A DNA stretch of 6,715 nt from Acidobacteriota bacterium (GTDB lineage Bacteria > Acidobacteriota > Polarisedimenticolia > J045), in assembly GCA_027001345.1 (NCBI GenBank), contig JALTMS010000194.1, positions 1-6,715 on the forward strand, written 5' to 3'. Shown piece by piece: positions 1 to 6,058 of this stretch; the first letter of the stretch is position 1; each line of letters starts with the position of its first letter. A model generated the notes under the pieces. That model did not search any database, had not been told where the DNA came from, and saw nothing but the letters and a program-made list of their open reading frames with translations. The position numbers and the translations under genes are program-made.

Positions 1-11
1 ATGAAGGGGCG

Positions 12-40
12 GAAAACCCGCCAGTTGTCTTTGCAACTGA
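12..40. repeat. Family A palindrome, copy 1 (upstream of the ABC operon)
   Basis: A 19-nt stretch at 12-30 is identical to 4312-4330. It continues into the perfect hairpin CAGTTG-TCTTTG-CAACTG at 22-39. The core 24-39 matches 4936-4951 with a single mismatch. On the minus strand the stretch runs into TTTT, so it could end a transcript entering from the right, or be the leader or terminator of an upstream + strand gene. Its presence here argues against the coding region beginning at base 1. The repeat is seen directly; its function is unknown. Confidence 0.55.
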
Positions 41-96
41 CTGCTGAACGTCGCCGCGCGTTGAATGCATCCCGCACGTGTGTTACGCAGGTAGCG

Positions 97-987
97 ATGA
101 AGGCAAGTGCCGCAAAGGGCAGACAGAGCGCACATCCGGGCTGGCACGTGATCGGGGCCATGCTCGTTGCAAGCTGTGCGTTCTGTCTCCAAAGGCTGCA
201 CGCGCGAATTTCCCCGCCGGCGGGCGGAACGGAGCTTTCGGCAACGGAACCGGTGCTGCAAGGCCTGCGGGCAGAAAACCGCTTGGGGGCTTACTGGCGA
301 GGAAGAAGGATAGGGCAACTGTACCAGCGAATCGAAAGGCGGGAGGAGGGCTTTTCGGCAACGGGCGATTTCGAGGCCACTGTCTCGGCGGGGAGCGGGA
401 GATTCAAGGTTGCAACAAGCCTCGGCGCCACGATCGCCCCACACGGGGAGCTTCGACGGCTCGAGATCCACTTCGAAGGCGGCGGCCTGGCGGGGCGCCT
501 TCGAGTACGGGCCGTACCGGGCGCCCTTGACGTGACCGGAGAAGTCGCCGGCATGGAAGTGGCGAGAAAGATTCCGGTTGCCGAGCCGCCGGTACTGGAC
601 GTGCTGGTGCCGCGAATGCTGGCGCGGTTGAACCTGCTCGCCGGCCAACGGTACCACGCGATGGTGTTCGATCCGCAGTCGCTGTCCAACCGCAGCGTCA
701 CCTACGAGGTGGTCGGTCCTGAAGCAGTCAAGACGGGCTTCGGGCTCGTTCCGGGCATACACATCGTGGCGAACGGGCCGCTCGGAAAGACGGACATGTG
801 GATAGACGAACAGGGCAACCTGCTGAGACAGAAAACGAGCACCGGTCTCGAGCTGAGAGCCGAAAGTACAGCCACGGGCCGGAATTCCGCCGCAGAGCCG
901 CTGGACCTTTCAGAAGGCGGGTTGAAAAGACTGATCGAGTCGGTTGCACCCCTCGGCGCGGCAAGCAGCGGGGAGGAACGAAAGTGA
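97..987 (+). CDS. Exported or membrane-anchored beta-rich protein linked to an ABC-2 transporter
   Basis: Function is not established. From the ATG at 97 the product is 296 aa. The frame is open back to an ATG at base 1, but those extra codons lie in a hairpin repeat and are basic and low quality, so 97 is preferred; its ribosome site is weak. The N-terminus has Lys/Arg residues followed by a hydrophobic stretch at about residues 16-31. Val-Ala-Ser-Cys at 24-27 fits a lipobox, so this is either a lipoprotein or a signal-anchored periplasmic protein. The rest (about 60-260) alternates short hydrophobic strands with Gly-rich turns, including a WIDEQGNLLRQK segment. This resembles the beta-sheet domains of DUF3108-like or transglutaminase-associated envelope proteins, by impression only. 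No catalytic motif is visible. The stop overlaps the ATPase start (GTGA), so it probably works with that transporter as an accessory or substrate-handling protein. Confidence 0.7.
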   Translation: MKASAAKGRQSAHPGWHVIGAMLVASCAFCLQRLHARISPPAGGTELSATEPVLQGLRAENRLGAYWRGRRIGQLYQRIERREEGFSATGDFEATVSAGSGRFKVATSLGATIAPHGELRRLEIHFEGGGLAGRLRVRAVPGALDVTGEVAGMEVARKIPVAEPPVLDVLVPRMLARLNLLAGQRYHAMVFDPQSLSNRSVTYEVVGPEAVKTGFGLVPGIHIVANGPLGKTDMWIDEQGNLLRQKTSTGLELRAESTATGRNSAAEPLDLSEGGLKRLIESVAPLGAASSGEERK

Positions 988-1751
988 ACCTGGTCGTCAT
1001 GGAGAAGTTGAACAAGAGATTCGGCCGGCTGGTCGCGGTGGAAGAGCTGAACCTGCGGGTCCGCGAGGGGGAGGTGTTCGGATTCCTGGGGCCGAACGGA
1101 GCCGGCAAGACAACAACGATGAAAATGATCGCAGGACTGGCATGGCCGACATCCGGAAGGGTCCTGGTTTGCGGCCACGACGTCCAGAAGCAGCCTCGTG
1201 CCGCAAAGGCCCTGACGGGTTACGTGCCAGACCGCCCCTACGTGTACGAAAAGCTGACCGCCAGAGAGTTTCTGTACTTCACGGGCGGGCTGTACGGCCT
1301 CGGCGGCAGGCAGCTCGAGGTTCGCAGCCGCGAAATGCTGGAGCTGTTCGAGCTGGAACGGTGGACGGAGGAACTGGTGGAAAGCTTTTCCCACGGGATG
1401 CGCCAGAGGCTGGTCATGGCCGCTGCACTGCTGCATCGCCCGCGCGTGCTGGTGATAGACGAACCGATGGTGGGCCTGGACCCGCGCGCGGCCGAACTGG
1501 TGAAAAAATTGTTCCGCCAGATCGCTCACGAACAAGGAGGCGCGGTGTTTATGTCCACGCATACCCTCGAGGTGGCGGAACAGGTTTGCGACCGTGTGGG
1601 AATAATAGACCACGGGCGCATGATCGCGTGCGGAACGATGGACGAGCTGCGCGGGCAGGCGGGCACGGGAGGGGGAGAAAACCTCATGCAGCTTTTCCTT
1701 CGGCTGACCGAACAACAGCACGGCGGAGGTGAAGCTCGAAATGCTGACTGA
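984..1751 (+). CDS. ABC transporter ATP-binding protein (ABC-2/EcsA-like exporter ATPase)
   Basis: Cytoplasmic ATPase of 255 aa that powers the permease encoded next. It starts at GTG 984, overlapping the previous stop by 4 nt, with GGGAGG at 971-976 as ribosome site; a longer upstream reading is only shadow of gene 1. All ABC signatures are visible: Walker A GPNGAGKTT at 36-44, signature FSHGMRQR at 135-142 (the SHGM form common in ABC-2 exporter ATPases, not LSGGQ), Walker B VLVIDE at 155-160 with catalytic Glu160, D-loop GLDP at 164-167, and H-loop His193. The Q-loop position reads GYVPDRP with Asp83 and no Gln, followed by YEKLTAREFL, a pattern I associate with EcsA-type ATPases. There is no C-terminal regulatory domain. 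Its last 11 nt overlap the permease start, so the two are translationally coupled and likely made in fixed ratio. The substrate is unknown. Confidence 0.93.
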   Translation: MNLVVMEKLNKRFGRLVAVEELNLRVREGEVFGFLGPNGAGKTTTMKMIAGLAWPTSGRVLVCGHDVQKQPRAAKALTGYVPDRPYVYEKLTAREFLYFTGGLYGLGGRQLEVRSREMLELFELERWTEELVESFSHGMRQRLVMAAALLHRPRVLVIDEPMVGLDPRAAELVKKLFRQIAHEQGGAVFMSTHTLEVAEQVCDRVGIIDHGRMIACGTMDELRGQAGTGGGENLMQLFLRLTEQQHGGGEARNAD

Positions 1752-3435
1752 CCTCCGGGTATTCTGGCACGTGCTGATGCCAAAGCGGCTGGCGCTGCTG
1801 AGGGCAGCCAGGGGCCTGCCGCGCAGTCCTTTCAGAAACGGCACGTTCCTGCTGCTCGGGGGCGGTTGCGTGTACGGCATAGAAAGGCTTTCCGCATGGT
1901 TTCTGCAAAAATGCATGGAGGTGGAGCTCGTCGGCCCGCTCATACCTCGCAAGTTGCTCTCCCTCTTGCTCATGGTGGTGCTCGCCGTGCTGGGATTGTC
2001 GGCAACCATCTCTGCCTTTTCCACAATCTTCCTGTCCGACGACCTCGACCCACTGGTGGCCAGTCCGATACCGCGCGGCCCCCTTTTCTACGCTCGCGCG
2101 CTGGAAGCGGCGGTGCATTCTTCCTGGATGGTGTTTTTCTTCACGATGCCGGTGCTGTTCGCCTACGGACGGGTCTACTCCGCTCCCCCGGCATACTACG
2201 GCTGGATGGCGTTTGTTCTTGTCGTTCTGATCACGCTGCCCGCAACGGCCGGCATAATACTGGCCACGGTGCTGACCCGCCTGTTCTCCGCCAGAAGGTC
2301 AAGGGACCTGATGACCATCCTCGTGGTCGTCGGCTTCGTCGCTCTCTATCTCATCATACGGGCGCTGAGGCCCGAAAGGATGCTCGAGGAAGACTCCTTC
2401 GGCTCCATGATGGAGTTCCTCGGCATGTTCCGCACACCGGAATCGCCCTACATGCCTTCCTTCTGGGCCGCCGAGGTTCTGTACGCCAGTCTGCGCCGAG
2501 TTCCGGTGCCGCATCTGCAGCTTTTTTGCCTTGTGACTTGCGCCGGCGCACTTGTGGCGATTGCAGGCTGGACGGGTTCTTTGCTGTTTCCCGCGGCATT
2601 TTCCAGGGCCCAGCAGGGAAGAAGCAGGGCAGTCGGAACGACACCGCCCTTGCGTGGCCGGTTGCTCGGCAGGTGGCTCGACGCGCCGGCGGCGCTCGCT
2701 GGCAAGGGCTGGGTGTTCCTCGCAAAGGAAGCAAGAGCCTTTTTCAGGGACCCGAACCAATGGTTGCAGCTACTGCTCCTGGCGGCTCTGGCGGCGGTGT
2801 ACGTGCTGAACTTCTACTATCTCAAAGCGGCCCGGTTCTCCTGGTACGTCCTGTACACCGTCAACCACGTTCTTCTTGGACTGGTGTTGGCGGGCATAGC
2901 GGTAAGGTTCGTGTTTCCGTCCGTCAGCATGGAGGGAAGGGCCTGGTGGGTAATCGGCACCAGCCCCATATGGATGGGCGAGTTTCTTCACGCAAAACTG
3001 CTGGTTCACCTGGTACCGACCTGCACGCTCGCTGCGCTGCTTTCCGCCGTCAGTTGCGCCATGATCGGTGTGCCGATTTTCTTCGGAGCCCTGTCCGTCG
3101 GCGTCATGCTTCTCGTGGGATGGGGAATTAGCTGCCTAGCGATTGGAATAGGAGCCATTTGGCCGCGGTTCAAGGTGGAAAATCCCGCGAAGATACCCAC
3201 CGGCACGGGTGGCATCAGCTACATGATACTGTCTCTCGGCTATGTGATGCTAATGCTTCTGGCATCAGTGTATCCCGGGATGGTGTTTGCCCAGTGGCCC
3301 AAGCGGCTAGAAAACCCCATTCCTCATCCCGGGTGGTTTTGGGGCTCAATTGCTTTCATGGCCGTCTTGCAGGTCGCCGCCACCTGGCTGCCCATGTACC
3401 TCGGCAAGCGCAGGTTGGAAAGATTCGAATGGTAG
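1741..3435 (+). CDS. ABC-2 type permease, large putative ABC exporter subunit
   Basis: Integral membrane partner of the preceding ATPase, 564 aa from ATG 1741. An upstream GTG at 1729 directly abuts the GGCGGAGG ribosome site (1722-1728), which is too close. ATG 1741 sits about 10-12 nt from that site and is preferred. About twelve hydrophobic spans are visible in two halves: roughly residues 35-50, 72-97, 125-143, 152-182, 189-209 and 261-290, then 344-363, 370-395, 420-443, 446-473, 495-520 and 535-556. A polar stretch of about 50 residues lies between the halves. It is about twice the size of a usual six-helix ABC-2 permease, so one chain may supply both halves. SDDLDPLVASPIPRG near residues 100-114 and WWVIGTSPIWMGEF in the second half resemble the family Pfam calls putative ABC exporter (recognition from memory). 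Substrate unknown; export is likelier than import because no periplasmic binding protein is present. Confidence 0.88.
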   Translation: MLTDLRVFWHVLMPKRLALLRAARGLPRSPFRNGTFLLLGGGCVYGIERLSAWFLQKCMEVELVGPLIPRKLLSLLLMVVLAVLGLSATISAFSTIFLSDDLDPLVASPIPRGPLFYARALEAAVHSSWMVFFFTMPVLFAYGRVYSAPPAYYGWMAFVLVVLITLPATAGIILATVLTRLFSARRSRDLMTILVVVGFVALYLIIRALRPERMLEEDSFGSMMEFLGMFRTPESPYMPSFWAAEVLYASLRRVPVPHLQLFCLVTCAGALVAIAGWTGSLLFPAAFSRAQQGRSRAVGTTPPLRGRLLGRWLDAPAALAGKGWVFLAKEARAFFRDPNQWLQLLLLAALAAVYVLNFYYLKAARFSWYVLYTVNHVLLGLVLAGIAVRFVFPSVSMEGRAWWVIGTSPIWMGEFLHAKLLVHLVPTCTLAALLSAVSCAMIGVPIFFGALSVGVMLLVGWGISCLAIGIGAIWPRFKVENPAKIPTGTGGISYMILSLGYVMLMLLASVYPGMVFAQWPKRLENPIPHPGWFWGSIAFMAVLQVAATWLPMYLGKRRLERFEW

Positions 3436-3463
3436 CGCCATCAGGCGCCGGCAACGTCGCCGG
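3435..3463. terminator. GC-rich hairpins between convergent genes
   Basis: The 30-nt gap between the permease stop and the FHA gene stop holds two possible hairpins: GCGCC-ATCA-GGCGC at 3435-3448, which uses the last base of the stop codon, and CCGGC-AACGTC-GCCGG at 3448-3463. They share one base and so cannot both form fully. No T-run follows on either strand, so intrinsic termination would be weak. The position between converging transcripts suggests a bidirectional barrier. Confidence 0.4.
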
Positions 3464-3465
3464 GA

Positions 3466-4011
3466 TCACTTGATTACGAATCTGAGGGTATAGTTGCAGA
3501 TTTGGATTTCTTCACCACCTTTCAAGCGAAGCTTGGATATCTGCTCTCCGTCGAGCCAAACGCCGTTCGCTGAGTTCAGATCTTCTATGAACCATCCGCC
3601 CCTCTCCATCGTGATTACCGCATGCTCTCTCGACACGCCCCTGTCGCGGAGGATGTAATCGCACTTCGAGCCACGTCCCAGCAGAAACACCTTCTTGCGC
3701 ACCGCTACGGGCGGCCCATCGTCAACGCTGAAGTAAAGATGCCCGGCCGGCTGAGCAGCGCGGGCGGACGCCGGAGAAGGCCTGACCCTGGGAGACGGAG
3801 CCGGTTCCACCTGCTCCACCAGCTTCAAATCGGCGGGTGGGGGTACCGACACTGAATCGGGCCTGACGTGCCCGGTGCGGACCAGCAGCTCGTACACGGC
3901 GATGTTGACGAGAGCGTCGATGCCGAGGCCGGTCGTGTCGGCCAAGGCCTTCAACGGCCTGACCAACCCTCGCCCGAACTCGACCGTCTTTTTCACGCCA
4001 GGCTTGTCCAT
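3466..4011 (-). CDS. FHA-domain protein with a probable N-terminal ribbon-helix-helix region
   Basis: A 181-aa cytoplasmic protein. The C-terminal FHA domain (about 90-181) shows the phosphothreonine-binding set: Gly112-Arg113 (LLGRGSKCD), Ser127 and His130 (SREHA) and Asn149-Gly150 (NSANGVWLDG). It should bind phosphorylated Thr partners of Ser/Thr kinases, none of which is in the window. Residues about 7-47 (KKTVEFGRGLVRPLKALADT, then GIDALVNIAVYELLVRTG) look like a ribbon-helix-helix or CopG-type unit: a basic strand, a helix, a turn, a second helix. A Pro/Ala-rich linker of about 40 residues joins the parts. This suggests a DNA-binding or dimerising head coupled to phosphopeptide recognition; the FHA call is firm and the RHH call is inference. 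ATG 4011 is preceded by TTGGAG at good spacing. The gene converges on the ABC operon and has its own leader of nearly 500 nt. Confidence 0.88.
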   Translation of the reverse strand: MDKPGVKKTVEFGRGLVRPLKALADTTGLGIDALVNIAVYELLVRTGHVRPDSVSVPPPADLKLVEQVEPAPSPRVRPSPASARAAQPAGHLYFSVDDGPPVAVRKKVFLLGRGSKCDYILRDRGVSREHAVITMERGGWFIEDLNSANGVWLDGEQISKLRLKGGEEIQICNYTLRFVIK

Positions 4012-4073
4012 AGCACCGGCTCCAAAGGCATCCCGATCATGCCGATTTCACACGTCTGTCGCCCTGCTTTCGG

Positions 4074-4102
4074 TTCTTATCCCAACCCGGCACACTAATC
4101 AA
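4074..4102 (-). promoter_or_regulatory. Possible sigma-70-like promoter for the FHA gene
   Basis: On the minus strand TTGATT (4097-4102) is followed after 17 nt by TAAGAA (4074-4079), about 60 nt before the ATG at 4011. The -35 box matches four of six bases and the -10 only three, so this is a weak candidate based on spacing and position. Confidence 0.22.
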
Positions 4103-4152
4103 GTTTCCGGAGCCACCAGCGGTGCATCTCCAACGCATGCCGAGCGGGTTTG

Positions 4153-4184
4153 ACCCGAATGTTGCAATCAAGCAACGTTCGGGT
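4153..4184. repeat. Family B palindrome, copy 1
   Basis: A 32-nt hairpin starting ACCCGAATGTTGC and ending GCAACGTTCGGGT. It has 13 pairs (one G-U, on the + strand transcript) around the loop AATCAA. It is 29/32 identical to the element at 4969-5000, differing at element positions 8, 12 and 20. No T-run follows on either strand, so it is not a textbook terminator. It could be a REP-like dispersed palindrome, a rho-independent site of unusual form, or a dyad for a DNA-binding protein. Confidence 0.75.
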
Positions 4185-4191
4185 GGACCGA

Positions 4192-4293
4192 ATGACAAGT
4201 ACCGGTCAAGAAATGGTGGGCATGCTTCGCAATACGGTGGATTACACTCTTTGTGCTATCTGGAAACGTGCGGAGCATGAAAAAGCGCCCTGA
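4192..4293 (+). CDS. Doubtful 33-codon small open frame
   Basis: An ATG at 4192 opens 33 codons ending in TGA at 4291-4293. The product begins MTSTGQEMVGMLRNTVDYTL and ends with a charged KRAEHEKAP tail. A weak GGTGG lies 5-6 nt before the start, just after the family B hairpin. No family is recognised, and a frame this short is expected by chance. It is listed because it is the only intact short frame in a 500-nt gap and its codons look plausible. Confidence is low. Confidence 0.15.
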   Translation: MTSTGQEMVGMLRNTVDYTLCAIWKRAEHEKAP

Positions 4294-4311
4294 TAGGTGG
4301 TGGTCGATCTT

Positions 4312-4347
4312 GAAAACCCGCCAGTTGTCTATGCGACTGGCGGGTTG
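4312..4347 (-). terminator. Family A palindrome, copy 2; likely terminator of the YHS gene
   Basis: The first 19 nt (4312-4330) are identical to 12-30. Here the palindrome is extended: an 11-bp perfect stem, AACCCGCCAGT (4315-4325) with ACTGGCGGGTT (4336-4346). Read on the minus strand, the GC-rich stem runs straight into TTTT (4316-4313), the form of an intrinsic terminator. It lies about 160 nt beyond the YHS stop and upstream of the FHA gene, so it could separate the two transcripts. Hairpin and T-run are seen; the terminator role is inferred. Confidence 0.55.
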
Positions 4348-4508
4348 AGTGAAGGGTCGAAAAAGTTTACCCCCGCGCGTGGATGGTTTTTCAGGCGTCA
4401 GGAGGGAAAATGACGGCGAAATTTGGTTGTTTCCGAAGGAAATCCCCCTTTGCTTTCGGGCAATGGCTTGCGGAGACGTACGGGATCGTTACGGCGCAGA
4501 CAACACTG

Positions 4509-4865
4509 CTACTTCTTTTTGTTCTTGAGGAACTTTTCCGGATCCGCGTCGAACTTCGTCTTGCATCCGGGACAACAGAACACGTAGTACTTGTCCTTGT
4601 ACTTGGAACGAGTGGTGTCGGCCTTCACGACGAACTGCTTGCCCGACACGGGACAGGTGGCCTTGGTGCCCACCGCCGGAGGCTTGTCGAACGACACAGG
4701 AGCCGTGGACTCACCCTTGGCATGGTGCTTGTGCTTGCACTCGCCCTTCTTGGCATGAGGGCAATCGCACTTTTTGTCCCCGCAGGCGGACGCGCTGGAG
4801 GGTGCAACCAGACCAACCCCTGCCACAAATACTGCGACAACCATCAACCCTATCAGCTTCTTCAT
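4509..4865 (-). CDS. Exported YHS/TRASH-domain metal-binding protein
   Basis: A 118-aa protein with a clear signal peptide: MKK, a hydrophobic core at about 4-21, and a cut after ASA at residue 27, giving mature Cys28. Because a Cys follows directly, lipidation is possible, though the -3 residue is not Leu. Residues 28-48 form a Cys/His-rich metal-binding tract (Cys28, 33, 35 and 43; His37, 45, 47 and 48) set in lysines. The YHS domain spans about 62-113: Cys71 in TCPVSGKQF, then Cys97-Cys98 and Cys101 in YVFCCPGCKTKFDADPEKFL. YHS/TRASH domains bind heavy metals or copper and occur in metal-sensing and efflux proteins. A periplasmic metal chaperone or buffer is the best guess. The ribosome site AGGAGG (4873-4878) is 7 nt before the ATG. 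It lies downstream of the ferritin-like genes but is separated from them by 156 nt with hairpins and a candidate promoter. Confidence 0.9.
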   Translation of the reverse strand: MKKLIGLMVVAVFVAGVGLVAPSSASACGDKKCDCPHAKKGECKHKHHAKGESTAPVSFDKPPAVGTKATCPVSGKQFVVKADTTRSKYKDKYYVFCCPGCKTKFDADPEKFLKNKKK

Positions 4866-4882
4866 ATTCGTTCCTCCTCGCT

Positions 4883-4929
4883 TTCGGGTTCACGTCCCGA
4901 AGATAACCATATTGTTCGTGCCCAGGCAA
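4883..4929 (-). promoter_or_regulatory. Candidate promoter and leader hairpin of the YHS gene
   Basis: On the minus strand TTGCCT (4924-4929) is followed after 17 nt by TTATCT (4901-4906), preceded by TGG like an extended -10. The hexamers are poor matches. Just downstream, TTCGGG and CCCGAA (arms 4896-4901 and 4883-4888) form a 6-bp dyad with loop ACGTGAA, 4 nt before the AGGAGG ribosome site. If transcribed it could influence initiation; if the promoter is right it overlaps the start point and might be an operator. Both ideas are tentative. Confidence 0.27.
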
Positions 4930-4932
4930 GGG

Positions 4933-4952
4933 TTTTGGGCCGTCGGTTGCCT
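4933..4952. repeat. Family A palindrome, copy 3 (short form)
   Basis: GTTGCCTTTGCAACTG at 4936-4951 differs from 24-39 by one base. Arms GGTTGC and GCAACT surround a CTTT loop, with weaker flanking pairs. It sits 17 nt from the family B copy at 4969. Unlike copies 1 and 2 it lacks the AAAACCCGCC flank, and there is no T-run. In the minus-strand direction it follows the ferritin-like operon. Confidence 0.45.
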
Positions 4953-4968
4953 TTGCAACTGGAGGGCA

Positions 4969-5000
4969 ACCCGAACGTTTCAATCAAACAACGTTCGGGT
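4969..5000. repeat. Family B palindrome, copy 2; possible end of the ferritin-like operon
   Basis: A perfect 11-bp dyad, ACCCGAACGTT and AACGTTCGGGT, with a 10-nt loop. It is 29/32 identical to 4153-4184. In the minus direction it begins 21 nt after the stop of the last ferritin-like gene, a usual terminator position, but no T-run follows. It may act as an mRNA 3' stabilising hairpin or as part of a termination region together with the neighbouring family A copy. Confidence 0.7.
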
Positions 5001-5021
5001 TGAGAGAGCTGGATCCGCACG

Positions 5022-5528
5022 TCAAAAGGGAGCGAACCTGGCGCTGTCCCAGTACTGTTGCTGAAGCGACTGCTGTTGTTCCAGCAACAGGTGGTAGTGA
5101 ACCGATTCCCAGTCGGCCAACTTGCGGAAAAACTCCGAAAGCTCCGGCGCCGACGCCGCCTCTGCCTGTTTCATGTAGAAATCACGGGAACTCGCCTCAA
5201 GTTGTATCCCTACCGACAGCGCGGTCATTTCGTAGTGGGCGTCGGCAATTCTTTTCTTGATGGCATCGCTGAAGATCGGATGCTCGGCTTCTGGGCGTAC
5301 CGGCACCTCGAACCTGACAGACGCATCAGGCATGCCCGTCGTCCTCAGCGACTCCAGTTGCCGCCGGAGGTAGTCGAAGTGGGCCCGTTCCTGGCCGGCC
5401 AGATCCATAAAGACTTCCTTGCCCCGTTCATCGACCGTGTGAGCAGCCGCCATGTTGTAGAAGTAATAGCCCTGGCGCTCCGCCTGCATGGCCCGCTCGA
5501 GCGCCTGCTCTATTTTCTCTCTCACCAT
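5022..5528 (-). CDS. Ferritin-like (rubrerythrin-type) diiron protein, second paralog
   Basis: A 168-aa soluble protein, predicted as a four-helix bundle with a di-iron site. The ligand pattern of the rubrerythrin/COG1633 group is complete and doubled: Glu17 (QAERQGYYFY) and Glu47-x-x-His50 (QERAHFDYL) in helices 1-2, then Glu111 (LEASSRDFY) and Glu141-x-x-His144 (WESVHYHLL) in helices 3-4. No rubredoxin Cys pairs are present, so it is not a classical rubrerythrin. The tail is Gln-rich and aromatic, ending YWDSARFAPF. Such proteins use oxygen or peroxide to oxidise iron, or transfer iron; the exact reaction is not clear from sequence. ATG 5528 shares one base with the previous TGA (TGATG), with GGAGG 7 nt before it, so translation is coupled to the upstream paralog. 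A longer reading in this frame, to 6470, overlaps two real genes and is rejected. It is the last gene of the operon. Confidence 0.88.
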   Translation of the reverse strand: MVREKIEQALERAMQAERQGYYFYNMAAAHTVDERGKEVFMDLAGQERAHFDYLRRQLESLRTTGMPDASVRFEVPVRPEAEHPIFSDAIKKRIADAHYEMTALSVGIQLEASSRDFYMKQAEAASAPELSEFFRKLADWESVHYHLLLEQQQSLQQQYWDSARFAPF

Positions 5529-6055
5529 CACCCAGCCTCCAGGTCGAACTCCTGCACGTCGAACCAAAACCCCAGGCCCGTAAGCGAATCGATCTGGGCC
5601 TGCACTATGGCGACGTGTCCTTCTTCTATGTCGATGAAGGGCTCGAACAACTTTCTCCCCCGCTCGTCGAGTTGCTCCACGGTGCTTTTGTAGAATCGCG
5701 ACGTCTCGAGTTCCGCTTGCAACACCCTTTTGAGAATTTCCACCTCTCCCTTGCGCTGCTCGGCCGGTTTTTCCACTCTCAGATTCTTCAACTTCTCGAA
5801 GCTGTTCCGTACACGCTCCGCCGACGGCAAACGGCTGTGGGGCCCGTCGTCGACAACCCCGTCCGGCTGCGCCCTGTCTTGCCACCGTTTGAGCATCTGC
5901 TCGAGGTAATCGAGGTGTCCTTGTTCCTCTTCGGCGAGCAAGCCGAGCACGCGGCGGCCGGTCTCGTCCGTGGCCTGGCGGGCGGCCTCTAGGTAAAGAT
6001 CTCGCACGCGGGTCTCGTAGCCTATGGCGGTCCGTATGGCCTGTCCCACCTTCAC
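5528..6055 (-). CDS. Ferritin-like (rubrerythrin-type) diiron protein, first paralog
   Basis: A 175-aa protein started by GTG at 6055, 3 nt after the ferritin stop, with GGGGAG about 7 nt before it. Di-iron ligands are present in both helix pairs: Glu14 (GYETRVRDLY) and Glu44-x-x-His47 (AEEEQGHLDYL), then Glu115 or Glu117 (QAELETSRFY) and Glu144-x-x-His147 (DIEEGHVAIV). Residues about 59-105 form a long, charged crossover between helices 2 and 3. The C-terminus has the motif FWFDVQEFDLEAG. It shares the E-x6-Y and E-x-x-H layout with its downstream neighbour, so the two are probably old tandem duplicates, or two subunits of one heteromeric assembly. No rubredoxin domain, signal peptide or membrane helix is seen. 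Probable role is iron oxidation or peroxide reduction in the cytoplasm, alongside the ferritin. Family assignment is firm, exact activity is not. Confidence 0.87.
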   Translation of the reverse strand: MKVGQAIRTAIGYETRVRDLYLEAARQATDETGRRVLGLLAEEEQGHLDYLEQMLKRWQDRAQPDGVVDDGPHSRLPSAERVRNSFEKLKNLRVEKPAEQRKGEVEILKRVLQAELETSRFYKSTVEQLDERGRKLFEPFIDIEEGHVAIVQAQIDSLTGLGFWFDVQEFDLEAG

Positions 6056-6058
6056 GGG

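Larger units (their letters stand above)
4012..4508. other. Intergenic region between the FHA and YHS genes
   Basis: This 497-nt stretch has no convincing conserved gene. It holds a weak candidate promoter for the FHA gene (4074-4102), the family B palindrome (4153-4184), a 33-codon open frame (4192-4293) and the family A palindrome (4312-4347). From 4348 to 4508 I see only a small inverted repeat, TTTCC-GAA-GGAAA, near 4431-4443, and an AGGAGG followed by ATG at 4410 on the + strand. The frame opened by that ATG runs antisense through the YHS gene and is judged a shadow. No tRNA-like fold was recognised. Confidence 0.6.

Noticed and set aside
1..96. Coding extension of gene 1 back to the ATG at base 1
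   Set aside because: No ribosome site can be seen, the stretch contains a dispersed hairpin repeat, and it would put 32 extra basic residues ahead of a normal signal sequence at codon 33.
702..2024. A 440-codon minus-strand frame opposite the ABC operon
   Set aside because: It is antisense to the ATPase with its full set of ABC motifs; its translation is Ser/Pro/His-rich and resembles no protein family.
1866..3131. A 421-codon + frame inside the permease gene
   Set aside because: Arg/Gly/His-rich shadow; the overlapping frame encodes a clear multi-span membrane protein.
12..5000. Palindromic repeats as a CRISPR array
   Set aside because: Copies are far apart, belong to two families, and have no regular spacers or cas genes nearby.
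4410..5003. Plus-strand frame with AGGAGG before ATG 4410, antisense to the YHS gene
   Set aside because: The ribosome-like site is attractive, but most of the frame is the complement of a well-supported gene and its translation has no recognisable domain.
5022..5090. Encapsulin cargo-loading tail on the last ferritin-like protein
   Set aside because: The C-terminus ends YWDSARFAPF, which does not match known targeting peptides, and no encapsulin gene is in the window.
5022..6055. Classical rubrerythrin assignment for the two small ferritin-like proteins
   Set aside because: Neither has the C-terminal rubredoxin CxxC pairs that define rubrerythrin proper.
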